Source of the DNA: JBKPRX01 sp046734795
Lineage (GTDB): Bacteria > Actinomycetota > Thermoleophilia > Gaiellales > Gaiellaceae
DNA: 27,885 bases
Direction of reading: 5' to 3'
Assembly: GCA_046734795.1 (NCBI GenBank)
Contig: JBKPRX010000078.1
Coordinates: 1 to 27,885 of the forward strand
In this document: positions 15,307 through 22,929 of the stretch, piece after piece
How the letters are laid out: each line of letters opens with the position of its first letter
Numbering within the stretch: position 1 is the first letter of the stretch
Translations under genes and position numbers: made by a program
Notes under the pieces: model-generated
The model's input: only the letters and a program-made list of their open reading frames with translations
Told to the model about the DNA's origin: nothing
Database searches by the model: none

Positions 15307-15316
15307 CGCGCGCCTC

Positions 15317-15778
15317 CTAGCTCGCCCCGGCGGCGGACTTCACCGCGCGGACGATGTTGACGTAGCCGGTGCAACGACAGAGGTTGCCCTCGAGCGCTTT
15401 GCGGATCTCGTCCTCGCTCGGGTCGGGTTGCTCGCGCAGGAGACTGACCGCGGCCATCACCATCCCAGGGGTGCAATAGCCGCATTGCAGGCCGTGGTGT
15501 TCGTGGAACGCCTTCTGCACGGGGTGCAGCTCGCCGTCTTGCGCGAGCCCTTCGATCGTCGTCACGTCGTGTCCGTGCGCCTGGATCGCGAGCACCGTGC
15601 ACGACTTCACCGACTCGCCGTCGAGCAGCACTGTGCAAGCGCCGCACGACGTCGTGTCGCAACCGACGTGAGCGCCGAGGAGTCCGAGCTGCTCTCGCAG
15701 GAAGTACACGAGCAGCTGGCGCGGCTCTACCTCGGCCTCGTGACGGACGCCGTTGACCGTCGTCTCGACGCGCATCAT
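15317..15778 (-). CDS. CoxS-like 2Fe-2S subunit of a molybdenum hydroxylase
   Basis: A 153-aa iron-sulfur subunit with two 2Fe-2S clusters that wire the molybdenum site to the flavin. The plant-type cluster uses C40, C45, C48 and C60 (CDTTSCGACTV...SC); the second uses C99 and C102 in CGYCTPG and C134 and C136 in CRCTGY. Two adjacent ATG codons exist; the first (15778) is chosen because GGAGG sits 6 nt before it. Longer upstream frames run through the promoter and have no resemblance to the family. First gene of the operon. Confidence 0.94.
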   Translation of the reverse strand: MMRVETTVNGVRHEAEVEPRQLLVYFLREQLGLLGAHVGCDTTSCGACTVLLDGESVKSCTVLAIQAHGHDVTTIEGLAQDGELHPVQKAFHEHHGLQCGYCTPGMVMAAVSLLREQPDPSEDEIRKALEGNLCRCTGYVNIVRAVKSAAGAS

Positions 15779-15808
15779 CCGCGGCCTCCTCTCTCGGAAC
15801 CTGAGCCG

Positions 15809-15838
15809 AGGATACGCCACCTCGCGCGTGCACGACAA
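15809..15838 (-). promoter_or_regulatory. Promoter of the coxSLM operon
   Basis: On the minus strand TTGTCG (15838-15833), an 18-nt spacer and TATCCT (15814-15809) match a sigma-70-type promoter at 4 of 6 positions each. Transcription would start near 15802, giving a leader of about 24 nt that contains the GGAGG of coxS. Confidence 0.5.
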
Positions 15839-15906
15839 ACCGCGCGGCAGGAGACGCTCCACGCTCGCCGAAGAGGCCTAGCTCCGAGATGTTGGGGGGT
15901 AAACCG

Positions 15907-16872
15907 ATGCCGAGTCGTCGCTCGAAAACCGAGACTGCGCGTCGCGCCGTGCTGGATCGCACCGACGAAGGAGCGAGGACGCGCCGGCGGATCGCCGCGC
16001 TTGCCGGCTGGGCTCTCCTGACCGGAGCCTTCCTCGCCGCGATCGGCTCGGCTCGGGTCGCACTCGCGGTCCTGGTGGTCATCGGCCTCGGCGCGCTCGC
16101 AGGCGCACTCCTTACGGCTCGGCGCCGTGGGCGGCTGCGCCGGCCCGTCGGCGGGTGGCCCGTCGGCGGCTGGCCCGTTCGCAGCTGGCCCGTCCGGCAC
16201 GACGCGACGTCCGGTATGGCCGCAGCGCCACGCGCGCCGCTACCTGCCATGCCTCGGGCGGCACTCGCGCCCTATGCGAGGACTCCTCTTGCGGGCGCAC
16301 GATCCGCGCTCTTGACGCTCGGACTCGGCTCGCGCCGTCTGCTCGGCGAACTCTTGTGGATTCCGGCCGCGCTGCGACAGAGTGCGACGGCGGCGCAGGC
16401 ACTCGTCCAGCGGATCCCGCGACGGACAACGGCGGCAGCCGAGAAACCAGCGGCTGCCGTAGCCGGTGACGATCTGCGGCACGCGCTACGCCTGAACGCG
16501 CTCGGCGCCGATCTCCGCCGCGCGGGCGAGCCGGAGCGCGCCGTGGAATGCCATCGCTCCGCGCTCGAGATCCTCGAGCGGCTCGGTGACGAACGGGCCA
16601 TCGCTCTCACGCAGAACAACATCGCGCTTGCGCTCGAACGGGCCGGCGCAGAGGACGAGGCCGTTGAGCACTTCGAGGAGGCGATCGCGATCCTCCGCGA
16701 CCTGGACGATGCCGAGCGCGAAGGCCAGGTGATCGCGAACCTGGGCGTCACGCTCCTCCGGCGCGGGCGACGCGACGAGGCGGTCGAGCTGCTGACCGAA
16801 TCGCTCGAGAAGCTCGACCCCGATTCGCCGGCTCACCTTCAGGTCGAGCGGCAGCTGCTTCGCGCAAGCTGA
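15907..16872 (+). CDS. Membrane-anchored TPR protein
   Basis: A 321-aa protein with a basic N-terminus, two adjacent transmembrane segments at about residues 29-68, a low-complexity Arg/Pro/Trp linker with GWPV repeats, a hydrophobic helical middle and a C-terminal TPR domain at about 185-318. The TPR units read LNALGADLRRAGEPERAVECHRSALEI, TQNNIALALERAGAEDEAVEHFEEAIAI and IANLGVTLLRRGRRDEAVELL, resembling tetratricopeptide units of the TPR_12 type. It presumably scaffolds a protein complex at the membrane; no enzyme domain is seen. GGGGGG lies 8 nt before the ATG at 15907; an ATG 18 nt upstream lacks a ribosome site. It is divergent from coxS. Confidence 0.75.
   Translation: MPSRRSKTETARRAVLDRTDEGARTRRRIAALAGWALLTGAFLAAIGSARVALAVLVVIGLGALAGALLTARRRGRLRRPVGGWPVGGWPVRSWPVRHDATSGMAAAPRAPLPAMPRAALAPYARTPLAGARSALLTLGLGSRRLLGELLWIPAALRQSATAAQALVQRIPRRTTAAAEKPAAAVAGDDLRHALRLNALGADLRRAGEPERAVECHRSALEILERLGDERAIALTQNNIALALERAGAEDEAVEHFEEAIAILRDLDDAEREGQVIANLGVTLLRRGRRDEAVELLTESLEKLDPDSPAHLQVERQLLRAS
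16142..16196 (+). repeat. 15-bp tandem repeat inside the TPR gene
   Basis: Three full copies and one partial copy of a 15-nt unit starting GGCCCGT are in frame and encode the pentad W-P-V-x-x (WPVGG, WPVRS, WPVR). The first two units differ at one base near the end; the third has more changes. An in-frame minisatellite like this can change copy number without breaking the frame. Confidence 0.8.
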
Positions 16873-16876
16873 TCTG

Positions 16877-16960
16877 CCGGTTTCGAATCTCGCAAAGAGC
16901 GAAGAAACCGGTGCGGGCCGGCATCAGATCGGCCCGAGGGGGAAGGACGACTGAAAGTCG
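16877..16960 (+). promoter_or_regulatory. Structured leader of the ferritin-like gene
   Basis: Three stems follow one another in the 106-nt gap before the ferritin-like gene. CCGGTTTC (16877-16884) pairs with GAAACCGG (16904-16911), with a small CTC/GAG stem inside. CGGGCCG (16914-16920) pairs with CGGCCCG (16930-16936). CGACT (16948-16952) pairs with AGTCG (16956-16960) over a GAA loop. The ribosome site AAGGGG follows 8 nt later, and the ATG is at 16979. I could not match it to a known riboswitch. The first stem begins 5 nt after the TPR-gene stop and might simply be a terminator. Confidence 0.5.
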
Positions 16961-16978
16961 ACCGAGGAAGGGGTACGT

Positions 16979-17482
16979 ATGCAGTTGACGACGCTCCAGG
17001 ACGTCTTCGTGGACCAGCTCGAGGATCTCTACAGCGCGGAGACGCAGCTTCTCCAGGCGCTCCCGAAGATGGCGAGCGCCGCGAGCAACGACGAGCTCCG
17101 GCAGGCCTTCGAGCACCACTTGAACGAGACGCAGGATCATGTTCGCCGCCTCGACGAGATCTTCGGCCAGCTGGGAAAGCAATCCGGCACCGAGACGTGC
17201 GAAGGCATGCAAGGCCTCATTCGTGAAGGCGACAAGATCGTCCAGGCGACGGGCGACGGCCCGGCGAAGGACGCCGCGTTGATCGCGGCAGCGCAGCGGG
17301 TCGAGCACTACGAGATCGCCGGCTACGGCACGGCGCGTACGCTCGCCGACGCGCTCGACTACGACGACGCGAAGGATCTCCTCGACCAGACGCTGGACGA
17401 GGAGTCGAACGCAGACAAGCTGCTGACGAAGATCGCAACCGGCGGCTGGATGCGCACCGGCGTCAACGAGCAGGCGCGCTAG
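16979..17482 (+). CDS. YciE/YciF-family ferritin-like protein (DUF892)
   Basis: A 167-aa four-helix bundle protein of the DUF892 family, which is linked to stress responses and has a ferritin-like di-metal site. Candidate metal ligands are E21 (DLYSAE), E50 and H54 (HLNETQDH), E109/H110 and E112 (RVEHYE) and E141/E142 (LDEES). Length is typical. AAGGGG is 5 nt before the ATG. It stands alone between a structured leader and a strong terminator. Whether it oxidises iron or manganese is not shown by the sequence. Confidence 0.9.
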   Translation: MQLTTLQDVFVDQLEDLYSAETQLLQALPKMASAASNDELRQAFEHHLNETQDHVRRLDEIFGQLGKQSGTETCEGMQGLIREGDKIVQATGDGPAKDAALIAAAQRVEHYEIAGYGTARTLADALDYDDAKDLLDQTLDEESNADKLLTKIATGGWMRTGVNEQAR

Positions 17483-17498
17483 CGCGACGGTCATCCGT

Positions 17499-17523
17499 GG
17501 AGGGGCTCGCAACGAGCCCCTCC
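17499..17523 (+). terminator. Terminator of the ferritin-like gene
   Basis: GGAGGGGCTC and GAGCCCCTCC form a perfect 10-bp GC-rich stem with a 5-nt loop, 16 nt after the stop codon. There is no T-tract. This is the clearest terminator hairpin in the window. Confidence 0.75.
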
Positions 17524-17565
17524 GCTCGCGTACACCCATGGCCGCAGCGCCTCCGGCGGCGGCGC

Positions 17566-17586
17566 TATAACGTCGAGGTGCACCTC
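17566..17586 (+). promoter_or_regulatory. -10 element and palindromic operator candidate before the double-cupin gene
   Basis: TATAAC (17566-17571) is a good -10, and GAGGTGCACCTC (17575-17586) is a perfect 12-bp palindrome spanning the expected transcription start. A repressor bound there would block initiation. No clear -35 is seen, and the start codon at 17607 has no strong ribosome site. Confidence 0.45.
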
Positions 17587-17606
17587 CGGCCGCCCTGCTC
17601 GAGCTG

Positions 17607-18698
17607 ATGGCGCTCGAGCCGCACGTGAAGACGATTGGCGGCCTCGGCATCGCAGGGCTCGAACTCACGACGAAAGACGCGCAAACCGTAACGCCGGACG
17701 GGGCACGGCTCGTGGATCCGATCGTCGGCGTCCGCCTACGCAGGCCGCCGACGCAGGCAGACGAACGGGGATCGCTGTGCGAGATGTACGACGTCCGCTG
17801 GGACTTCATGGACGAGCCGCTGCCGTACGCGTACCAGGTAACAGTTCGGCCGGGCGAGGTGAAAGGTTGGAGCGTCCACCTGCGACAGGACGACCGCCTT
17901 TTCTTTGCGTCCGGTCTCGCGCGACTGACGTTGTACGACGGGCGGCGCAAGTCGCCGACGTTCGGGCGCGGGAACGTCCTTCATCTCGGCGACCACGACC
18001 GCGCGCTCGTGCTGATTCCCGCCGGCGTGTATCACGCGGTCCGGAACGTCGGCGACGGCGACGTCGTGTTCGTCAGCCTGCCGACGCGCCCGTACGACCA
18101 CGCGAATCCGGACAAGTACCGCCTGCCGGCGGGAGCCGACCTGAGGACGCTCGACCCTGAGCCGGCCGCCTTACGCTCGGAGGACGTCGTGGGCCTCGAT
18201 CAGGCGATCCAGGCAGGCCCGATCGAGCCGAGCGGATTCACCGTCGTCGAGAGCGAGATCGCCGGCGTCCATCTTCAGCATCCCGTTCTGCACGAAGACG
18301 AGCGTGGCAGCCTTTGCGAGATTCTCGACGAGCGGTGGGACTGGAACGACGACGCACTTCCGTTCGCGTATCGCGTGACAGTGCGGCGGAACGAGCTGCG
18401 CGGCTGGGTCGTGCACGCTCACCAGGACGACCGCCTGTTCTTCACCTCCGGGACGGCGCGAGTTGCGCTCTGGGACGGTCGCGTCGACTCGCCGACGTAC
18501 GAGAACCTCGAGCTCCTTCTGCTCGGCGCGGGTGTACCCGCGCTGCTTCGAATCCCGGCGGGCGTGTATCACTCGGTGCGCAACATCGGCGACGACGAGA
18601 TCGTGTTCCTGAACTTTCCGACGAAGCCGTACGACCACGAGGATCCGGACAAGTTCCGCCTGCCGCTCGACAACGATCTGATCCCGTACGCGCCCTAG
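17607..18698 (+). CDS. Tandem RmlC-like double-cupin protein (sugar 3,5-epimerase superfamily)
   Basis: A 363-aa protein made of two homologous cupin domains at about residues 38-175 and 218-355. Each half has the same run of motifs: DERGSLCE, a W-D pair, FAY/YAY-QVTV, GWxVH with H91 and H270, QDDRLFF, SPTFG/SPTYE, IPAGVYHxVRN with H143 and H322, and PYDHxxPDKxRLP. This order matches dTDP-4-dehydrorhamnose 3,5-epimerase (DxRG, GLHxQ, SPTFG, IPxGFAHGF, YDP), in which the GLH histidine is the catalytic base. Family members usually have one domain per chain and dimerise, so this chain may be a built-in dimer. Both halves keep their histidines. It probably acts on a nucleotide-linked sugar for the neighbouring glycosyltransferase; substrate unknown, and a non-enzymatic role remains possible. 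Confidence 0.78.
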   Translation: MALEPHVKTIGGLGIAGLELTTKDAQTVTPDGARLVDPIVGVRLRRPPTQADERGSLCEMYDVRWDFMDEPLPYAYQVTVRPGEVKGWSVHLRQDDRLFFASGLARLTLYDGRRKSPTFGRGNVLHLGDHDRALVLIPAGVYHAVRNVGDGDVVFVSLPTRPYDHANPDKYRLPAGADLRTLDPEPAALRSEDVVGLDQAIQAGPIEPSGFTVVESEIAGVHLQHPVLHEDERGSLCEILDERWDWNDDALPFAYRVTVRRNELRGWVVHAHQDDRLFFTSGTARVALWDGRVDSPTYENLELLLLGAGVPALLRIPAGVYHSVRNIGDDEIVFLNFPTKPYDHEDPDKFRLPLDNDLIPYAP

Positions 18699-18700
18699 AG

Positions 18701-18716
18701 CGGCCCCGAAAGGCCG
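18701..18716 (+). repeat. Small hairpin between the double-cupin and GT2 genes
   Basis: CGGCC and GGCCG pair around CCGAAA, 2 nt after the double-cupin stop. With 35 nt to the next start codon it could attenuate rather than end transcription. Confidence 0.35.
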
Positions 18717-18733
18717 TTCGCCTTGCGTCTACC

Positions 18734-19621
18734 TTGGGTGGTCTCGTCGCAGCGTCGCTGAACGCGCCGACGCCGAAGACGAACCCGCTCGTCACCGTCA
18801 TCATCCCGACGTACAACTGGAGCAGCGTCCTGCAGTACGCGATCGCGTCCGTGTTGCGGCAGACGTACCGACACTTCGAGCTCCTCGTCGTCGGAGACTG
18901 CTGCACCGACGATTCCGAAGAAGTCGTCGCGAGCTTTCGCGACGAACGCGTCCACTGGCACAACCTGCAGACGAACTCCGGCAGCCAATCGGCGCCGAAC
19001 AACGCGGGGATCGAACGCGCGCGCGGCGAGCTCGTCGCGTACCTCGGACACGACGACCTTTGGGCGCCGAGTCATCTCGCGCGGCTCGTCGCGGCGCTCG
19101 AGGGATCGCAGGCCGTCGGTGCATACGCCGCCACGCTCGGCCTGGGGCCGCCCGGCAGCCACGTTCGCGTGCTCGGCGGCCTGCGGGCTTGGAGCGAAGA
19201 GCTCTGGGTGCCGCCGACTTCGCTTGCGCACCGGCGCGACGCGGTTGAGGAAGTCGGCTCGTGGCATGACTATCGAACGCTTGTCGAGCCGCCGGATAGC
19301 GAGTTCGTCACCCGGCTTGCCGGAGCGCGCGGTGGCCTACTTCCGGTACACGCACTCACGGCGTGCAAGTTCCACTCGATGTGGCGACGGAACAGCTACG
19401 TCCTTCGCCGAAGCGAAGAGCAGGCGGCGTACTTCCCGCGCATCGAGCACGAGTTCCGGTTCGTGAGTCGCGAGCTCGCCGTCTACGTCTGGGACCGGCT
19501 GGGTCGCCGCGGCAACTTGCCGCCGGCTTCGCTCGAGCCGGCGCCGGAGGTGATCCCGCCGGGCTGGCGCGTCGCTCAGTGGCGGAAGATCCGCGGCCTG
19601 CCCGAGCATCCTGAGGGCTAG
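18734..19621 (+). CDS. Family 2 glycosyltransferase
   Basis: A protein of about 295 aa with a GT-A fold. VTVIIPTYNWSSVLQYAIASVLRQTYRHFELLVVGD is the nucleotide-sugar-binding N-terminus, NNAGIERARGELVAYLGHDDLW carries the metal-binding DD pair, and a C-terminal region with no obvious membrane helix follows. It transfers a sugar to a growing surface glycan; donor and acceptor are unknown. Start choice is uncertain: the frame is open into the previous gene, but the only usual start codon between the two genes is TTG at 18734, with no ribosome site; CTG at 18758 is an alternative. It probably shares an mRNA with the double-cupin gene, 35 nt upstream. Confidence 0.82.
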   Translation: MGGLVAASLNAPTPKTNPLVTVIIPTYNWSSVLQYAIASVLRQTYRHFELLVVGDCCTDDSEEVVASFRDERVHWHNLQTNSGSQSAPNNAGIERARGELVAYLGHDDLWAPSHLARLVAALEGSQAVGAYAATLGLGPPGSHVRVLGGLRAWSEELWVPPTSLAHRRDAVEEVGSWHDYRTLVEPPDSEFVTRLAGARGGLLPVHALTACKFHSMWRRNSYVLRRSEEQAAYFPRIEHEFRFVSRELAVYVWDRLGRRGNLPPASLEPAPEVIPPGWRVAQWRKIRGLPEHPEG

Positions 19622-19683
19622 CCGCCCCCGAAACGCCCAGCTGTCAGACTCCTGCGCTGGCAGTCCAAAACAGGGGGGAACAC

Positions 19684-21183
19684 ATGACACGACCGGTTCG
19701 GATGGCAGGTCTCGCTGCCCTCATTGCCGCAAGCGTCTTGGCCGCGCTCACAGTCGCGACCGCGCGTGCGGGATCCAGCAGCACGTACCTCGTGGTCTTC
19801 AACGGAACGTCTGTTCCGGCGAATGCCGGTACGACGATCGAGCGCGCAGGAGGAACGCTCGTCTACAGCTACGACGCGATCGGCGTCGTCGTCGCCCGCT
19901 CGTCGAGCGCGTCTTTCGCAGCCACCATGCAGTCGCAGGCTGGAGTACTCGGAGCCTCGGCGACCGACTCGTTCGCCACACGGCTCGACACCGGCGAGGC
20001 CGCAACCGACGCCGGACCGCTTCCGGGCTCGGCGCCGGCGCCGGGAAGCGACAACCTTTCGGCGCTCCAGTGGGACATGGACCAGATCCAGGCTCCTGCA
20101 GCGCGTGCGATCAACGGCGGCAGCCCGTCCGTCGTCGTCGGTGACATCGACACCGGCCTCGACTACACGCATCCTGATCTCGCGCCGAATGTCGACTTCG
20201 CGAACAGCGTCTCCTGCGTCGGCGGCGTGCCGAATCAGGCTCCGACCGCGTGGGCGGACGACAACGGCCACGGCACGCACACTGCGGGCACGATCGCCGC
20301 GGCGAAGAACACGATCGGCATCGTCGGTGTCGCACCTCGGGTGAAGATCGCCGGCATCAAGGCGGGTAACGCCGACGGCTTCTTCTTCCCGGAGGCGGTC
20401 GTGTGCTCGTTCATGTGGGCCGGAACGCACGGCATCGACGTCACGAACAACAGCTACTTCGCGGACCCGTGGCTCTTCAACTGCCGCAACGATCCGGAAC
20501 AGCGGGCGATCTGGATCGCCGAGAAGCGCGCGATCGAGTTCGCACAGAAGAGCGGCACCGTCGTCGTCGCGGCTGAAGGAAACCAGTCGGACGATCTCGC
20601 ACATCCGACGCTCGACGAGACGAGTCCCGACGACACGACGCCAGTCGAGCGTCGCGTGACGAACGCGTGCGTCGTGATCCCGGTCGAGATTCCCGGCGTG
20701 ATCGGCGTGACCGCGAACGGGAACCGGTTGCTGAAGGCGTACTACTCGAGCTACGGCGTCGGGAGCGCCGACGTGATCGCACCCGGTGGCGACCGCAGGT
20801 TCCAAGTGACGCCTGCCGCGCCAACCGGACGCGTGCTCTCGACGTGGCCGGCTTCTCTCGCGGCAGGCTGTCCCGCGTCACTGACGGTGGTGGACGGCGC
20901 CGCGGTCTACTGCTACCTGCAAGGCACGTCGATGGCGTCGCCGCACGTGGCGGGAGTGGCTGCGCTCGTCTTGAGCCAGTTCTCGAACATTTCCGACCGC
21001 GCGGTCGCGTCGAGAATCGAGCAGACCGCTGATTCGATGCCGTGCCCGGACACGTCGCTGCCGATGTACGCCGACTTCCCGGCACTCGACGGCGGCGCGC
21101 CGCAGCAGTGCCAGGGCGGGCCTGGTTACAACTCGTTCAACGGACACGGGCAGGTGAACGCGCTCAGCGCGATCACGAAGTAA
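19684..21183 (+). CDS. Secreted subtilisin-family serine protease (S8)
   Basis: A 499-aa exported protease. Residues 1-29 are a signal peptide ending ATARA; residues about 34-96 look like an inhibitor_I9-type propeptide (TYLVVFNG...YSYDAIGVVVARSS). The catalytic triad is D156 in DIDTG, H196 in GHGTHTAG and S416 in GTSMASPHVAG, with the oxyanion asparagine N300 in AAEGN. Cysteines at 178, 241, 267, 329, 396 and 410 may form disulfides. GGGGGG is placed 5 nt before the ATG. There is no membrane anchor or cell-wall motif at the C-terminus, so the mature enzyme is probably released. It is a single-gene unit with a terminator behind it. Confidence 0.94.
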   Translation: MTRPVRMAGLAALIAASVLAALTVATARAGSSSTYLVVFNGTSVPANAGTTIERAGGTLVYSYDAIGVVVARSSSASFAATMQSQAGVLGASATDSFATRLDTGEAATDAGPLPGSAPAPGSDNLSALQWDMDQIQAPAARAINGGSPSVVVGDIDTGLDYTHPDLAPNVDFANSVSCVGGVPNQAPTAWADDNGHGTHTAGTIAAAKNTIGIVGVAPRVKIAGIKAGNADGFFFPEAVVCSFMWAGTHGIDVTNNSYFADPWLFNCRNDPEQRAIWIAEKRAIEFAQKSGTVVVAAEGNQSDDLAHPTLDETSPDDTTPVERRVTNACVVIPVEIPGVIGVTANGNRLLKAYYSSYGVGSADVIAPGGDRRFQVTPAAPTGRVLSTWPASLAAGCPASLTVVDGAAVYCYLQGTSMASPHVAGVAALVLSQFSNISDRAVASRIEQTADSMPCPDTSLPMYADFPALDGGAPQQCQGGPGYNSFNGHGQVNALSAITK

Positions 21184-21204
21184 CGCCACGAGGTTCAAAC
21201 CGCT

Positions 21205-21231
21205 GAGGGCTCGGCGCACTGCCGGGCCCTC
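21205..21231 (+). terminator. Terminator of the subtilisin gene
   Basis: GAGGGCTCGGC and GCCGGGCCCTC form an 11-bp stem with one G-U pair and a 5-nt loop, 21 nt after the stop codon. No T-tract. Confidence 0.7.
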
Positions 21232-21260
21232 TGTGGTGCGCGGCGCACGTCGACCTCCAG

Positions 21261-21266
21261 TAGGGT
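21261..21266 (+). promoter_or_regulatory. -10 element of the phospholipase D-like gene, leaderless
   Basis: TAGGGT fits TANNNT and ends 6 nt before the GTG at 21273, so transcription would start on the start codon. No ribosome site precedes that codon. Confidence 0.5.
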
Positions 21267-21272
21267 CGCAGC

Positions 21273-22928
21273 GTGCGCTGCCGGGCCGAAGCGGACGGCC
21301 TCTCCGTCCACGCGATTGCCGGCACCCACGTCGTGCTCTTCGGGATGGACGTGCCGCGCGACCGGCTCGAAGGTCTGCTCGGCTTCGCGATCAGCCGCCG
21401 GATCAGCGGTCACGACGCCGTGTACTGGCTTCCGAACTTCCTGCGCTTCGAGGCAAACAAGAGCGAACCCGGCGCGAGCCTGAGCTCCGACAACCCGTTT
21501 CAAGCCTTCGTCTGGGGCGACTACACCGTGTCGCCGGGCGCAAAGCTGGCCTATCGCGTCGAAGCGAGGTACGGGACGCCACAACACCTCGAGACGCGTG
21601 CCGCCGTCGAGCTCGACGTCAAGGTGGAGCCCGAAGACGACGGAGCGCACGGCATCTGGTTCAATCGCGGCGCCGCGGGCTCGCAGCGGTATTCCGAGAA
21701 GTTCCGCGACAAGGATCCGCGAACGGACGCCGAAGCGCGCAAGTGGCTTTCGCGCGGTCTCGAGGAGGCGCTGCGCGACTTCGTCGCGGAGGCGACACAC
21801 GGCGACGCCTTGCGCGGCGCCTTCTACGAGTTTCACCACCGCGCGACGCTCGACGAGCTCGCCGCAGCAGTCGCGCGCGGAGTCGACGTGCGTCTCGTCG
21901 TAGCGCACCCGTCCCCTGACGATGCGGGCAAGTCCACGTACCCGGCGGCAGAGAACGCTGCTGCCGTCGCGGCGGCCGGTCTCGACCGTGTCGTCACGTG
22001 GCGTGAGCGATCGAGCGGGATCGCGCATAACAAATTCCTCGTCTTGACGCGCGACGGCCACGCGCGCGCTGTTTGGACCGGCTCGACGAATATCACCGAC
22101 GGCGCGTTCTACGGGCAGTCGAACGTCGCGCATCTCGTCCGCGGCCCGCAAGTCGCAGGGGCGTTTCTCGCGTACTGGAAAGAGCTTTCGAGCGACCCGA
22201 CGACACCGGCGTTGCGAACGTTCGACGAGCGCTCGAATCCGGTGCTGAAAGGCGAGCCGGAGCGGCGATCGACGCATCCGATCTTCTCACCGCATCGCGG
22301 GGAAGGGGCACTGCGCTGGCTCGCGGCGCGAATGCAAGCGGCGCGCCGCTCGCTGTTCTTCACCGCACCCTTCGGCGTCAGCGCGACGCTCGAGACGTTT
22401 CTGCTCGCGCCGCACGAGTTCGCGGCGTACGTCTTGCTCGACAAGGGCGACAACCACATGGATCTTCTGCGAGCTGCCGGGAACGAGCTGACCGCCGGCG
22501 CGTACCTCGGCAAAGGCGCGTGGCATCAGTTCCTTCGCGAAGCGCTCGTCGACCACTTGAACAACCACGTCAGGTTCGTCCACACGAAGTACGCGCTCAT
22601 CGACCCGCTCGGAAGCGACCCCGTCGTGATCACAGGCTCGGCGAACTTCAGTGCGGCGTCCGTTGCGGAGAACGACGAGAACATGCTCGTCATCCGCGGA
22701 AACCAGCGAGTGGCAGACATCTACCTGACAGAGTTCATGCGCTTGTTCACGCACATGTATTTTCGCTCGCGCACGATCGGCGACAGTCGCGACGCGGGCA
22801 CGACGCCCGCTCCGACTCCGAGGCAGAACGCCCACGCGCCGCTCTCTCTCTCGCCGACCGACGAGTGGCACCGCCCCTGGTTCGACCCAGCCGACGCGCA
22901 TGGACGCGAGCGGCTCACGTTCCGCTGA
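21273..22928 (+). CDS. Phospholipase D-like (HKD) protein
   Basis: A 551-aa protein with an N-terminal beta-rich region (about 1-150) of unknown type and two PLD-type halves. The first HKD motif is H252-N-K254 with T259 in place of the usual Asp, followed by GSTN (270-273). The second is complete: H437-T-K439, D444 and GSANFS (455-460), then NDENM. Two HKD motifs normally form one active site that uses a phosphohistidine intermediate on phosphodiesters (phospholipid or nucleic acid). No signal peptide is visible, so it is probably cytoplasmic, which may favour nuclease or phosphodiesterase activity. GTG start with a leaderless promoter. It meets the convergent porB with one base between the stop codons. 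Confidence 0.82.
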   Translation: MRCRAEADGLSVHAIAGTHVVLFGMDVPRDRLEGLLGFAISRRISGHDAVYWLPNFLRFEANKSEPGASLSSDNPFQAFVWGDYTVSPGAKLAYRVEARYGTPQHLETRAAVELDVKVEPEDDGAHGIWFNRGAAGSQRYSEKFRDKDPRTDAEARKWLSRGLEEALRDFVAEATHGDALRGAFYEFHHRATLDELAAAVARGVDVRLVVAHPSPDDAGKSTYPAAENAAAVAAAGLDRVVTWRERSSGIAHNKFLVLTRDGHARAVWTGSTNITDGAFYGQSNVAHLVRGPQVAGAFLAYWKELSSDPTTPALRTFDERSNPVLKGEPERRSTHPIFSPHRGEGALRWLAARMQAARRSLFFTAPFGVSATLETFLLAPHEFAAYVLLDKGDNHMDLLRAAGNELTAGAYLGKGAWHQFLREALVDHLNNHVRFVHTKYALIDPLGSDPVVITGSANFSAASVAENDENMLVIRGNQRVADIYLTEFMRLFTHMYFRSRTIGDSRDAGTTPAPTPRQNAHAPLSLSPTDEWHRPWFDPADAHGRERLTFR

Positions 22929-22929
22929 G

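Noticed and set aside
13981..15360. 459-codon plus-strand frame opposite coxL
   Set aside because: Shadow of a confident gene, charged low-complexity product.
16873..16978. Assignment of the ferritin-like leader to the GEMM, ydaO, fluoride or THF riboswitch classes
   Set aside because: I compared remembered core motifs of these classes and none fit. The element is reported only as an unassigned structured leader.
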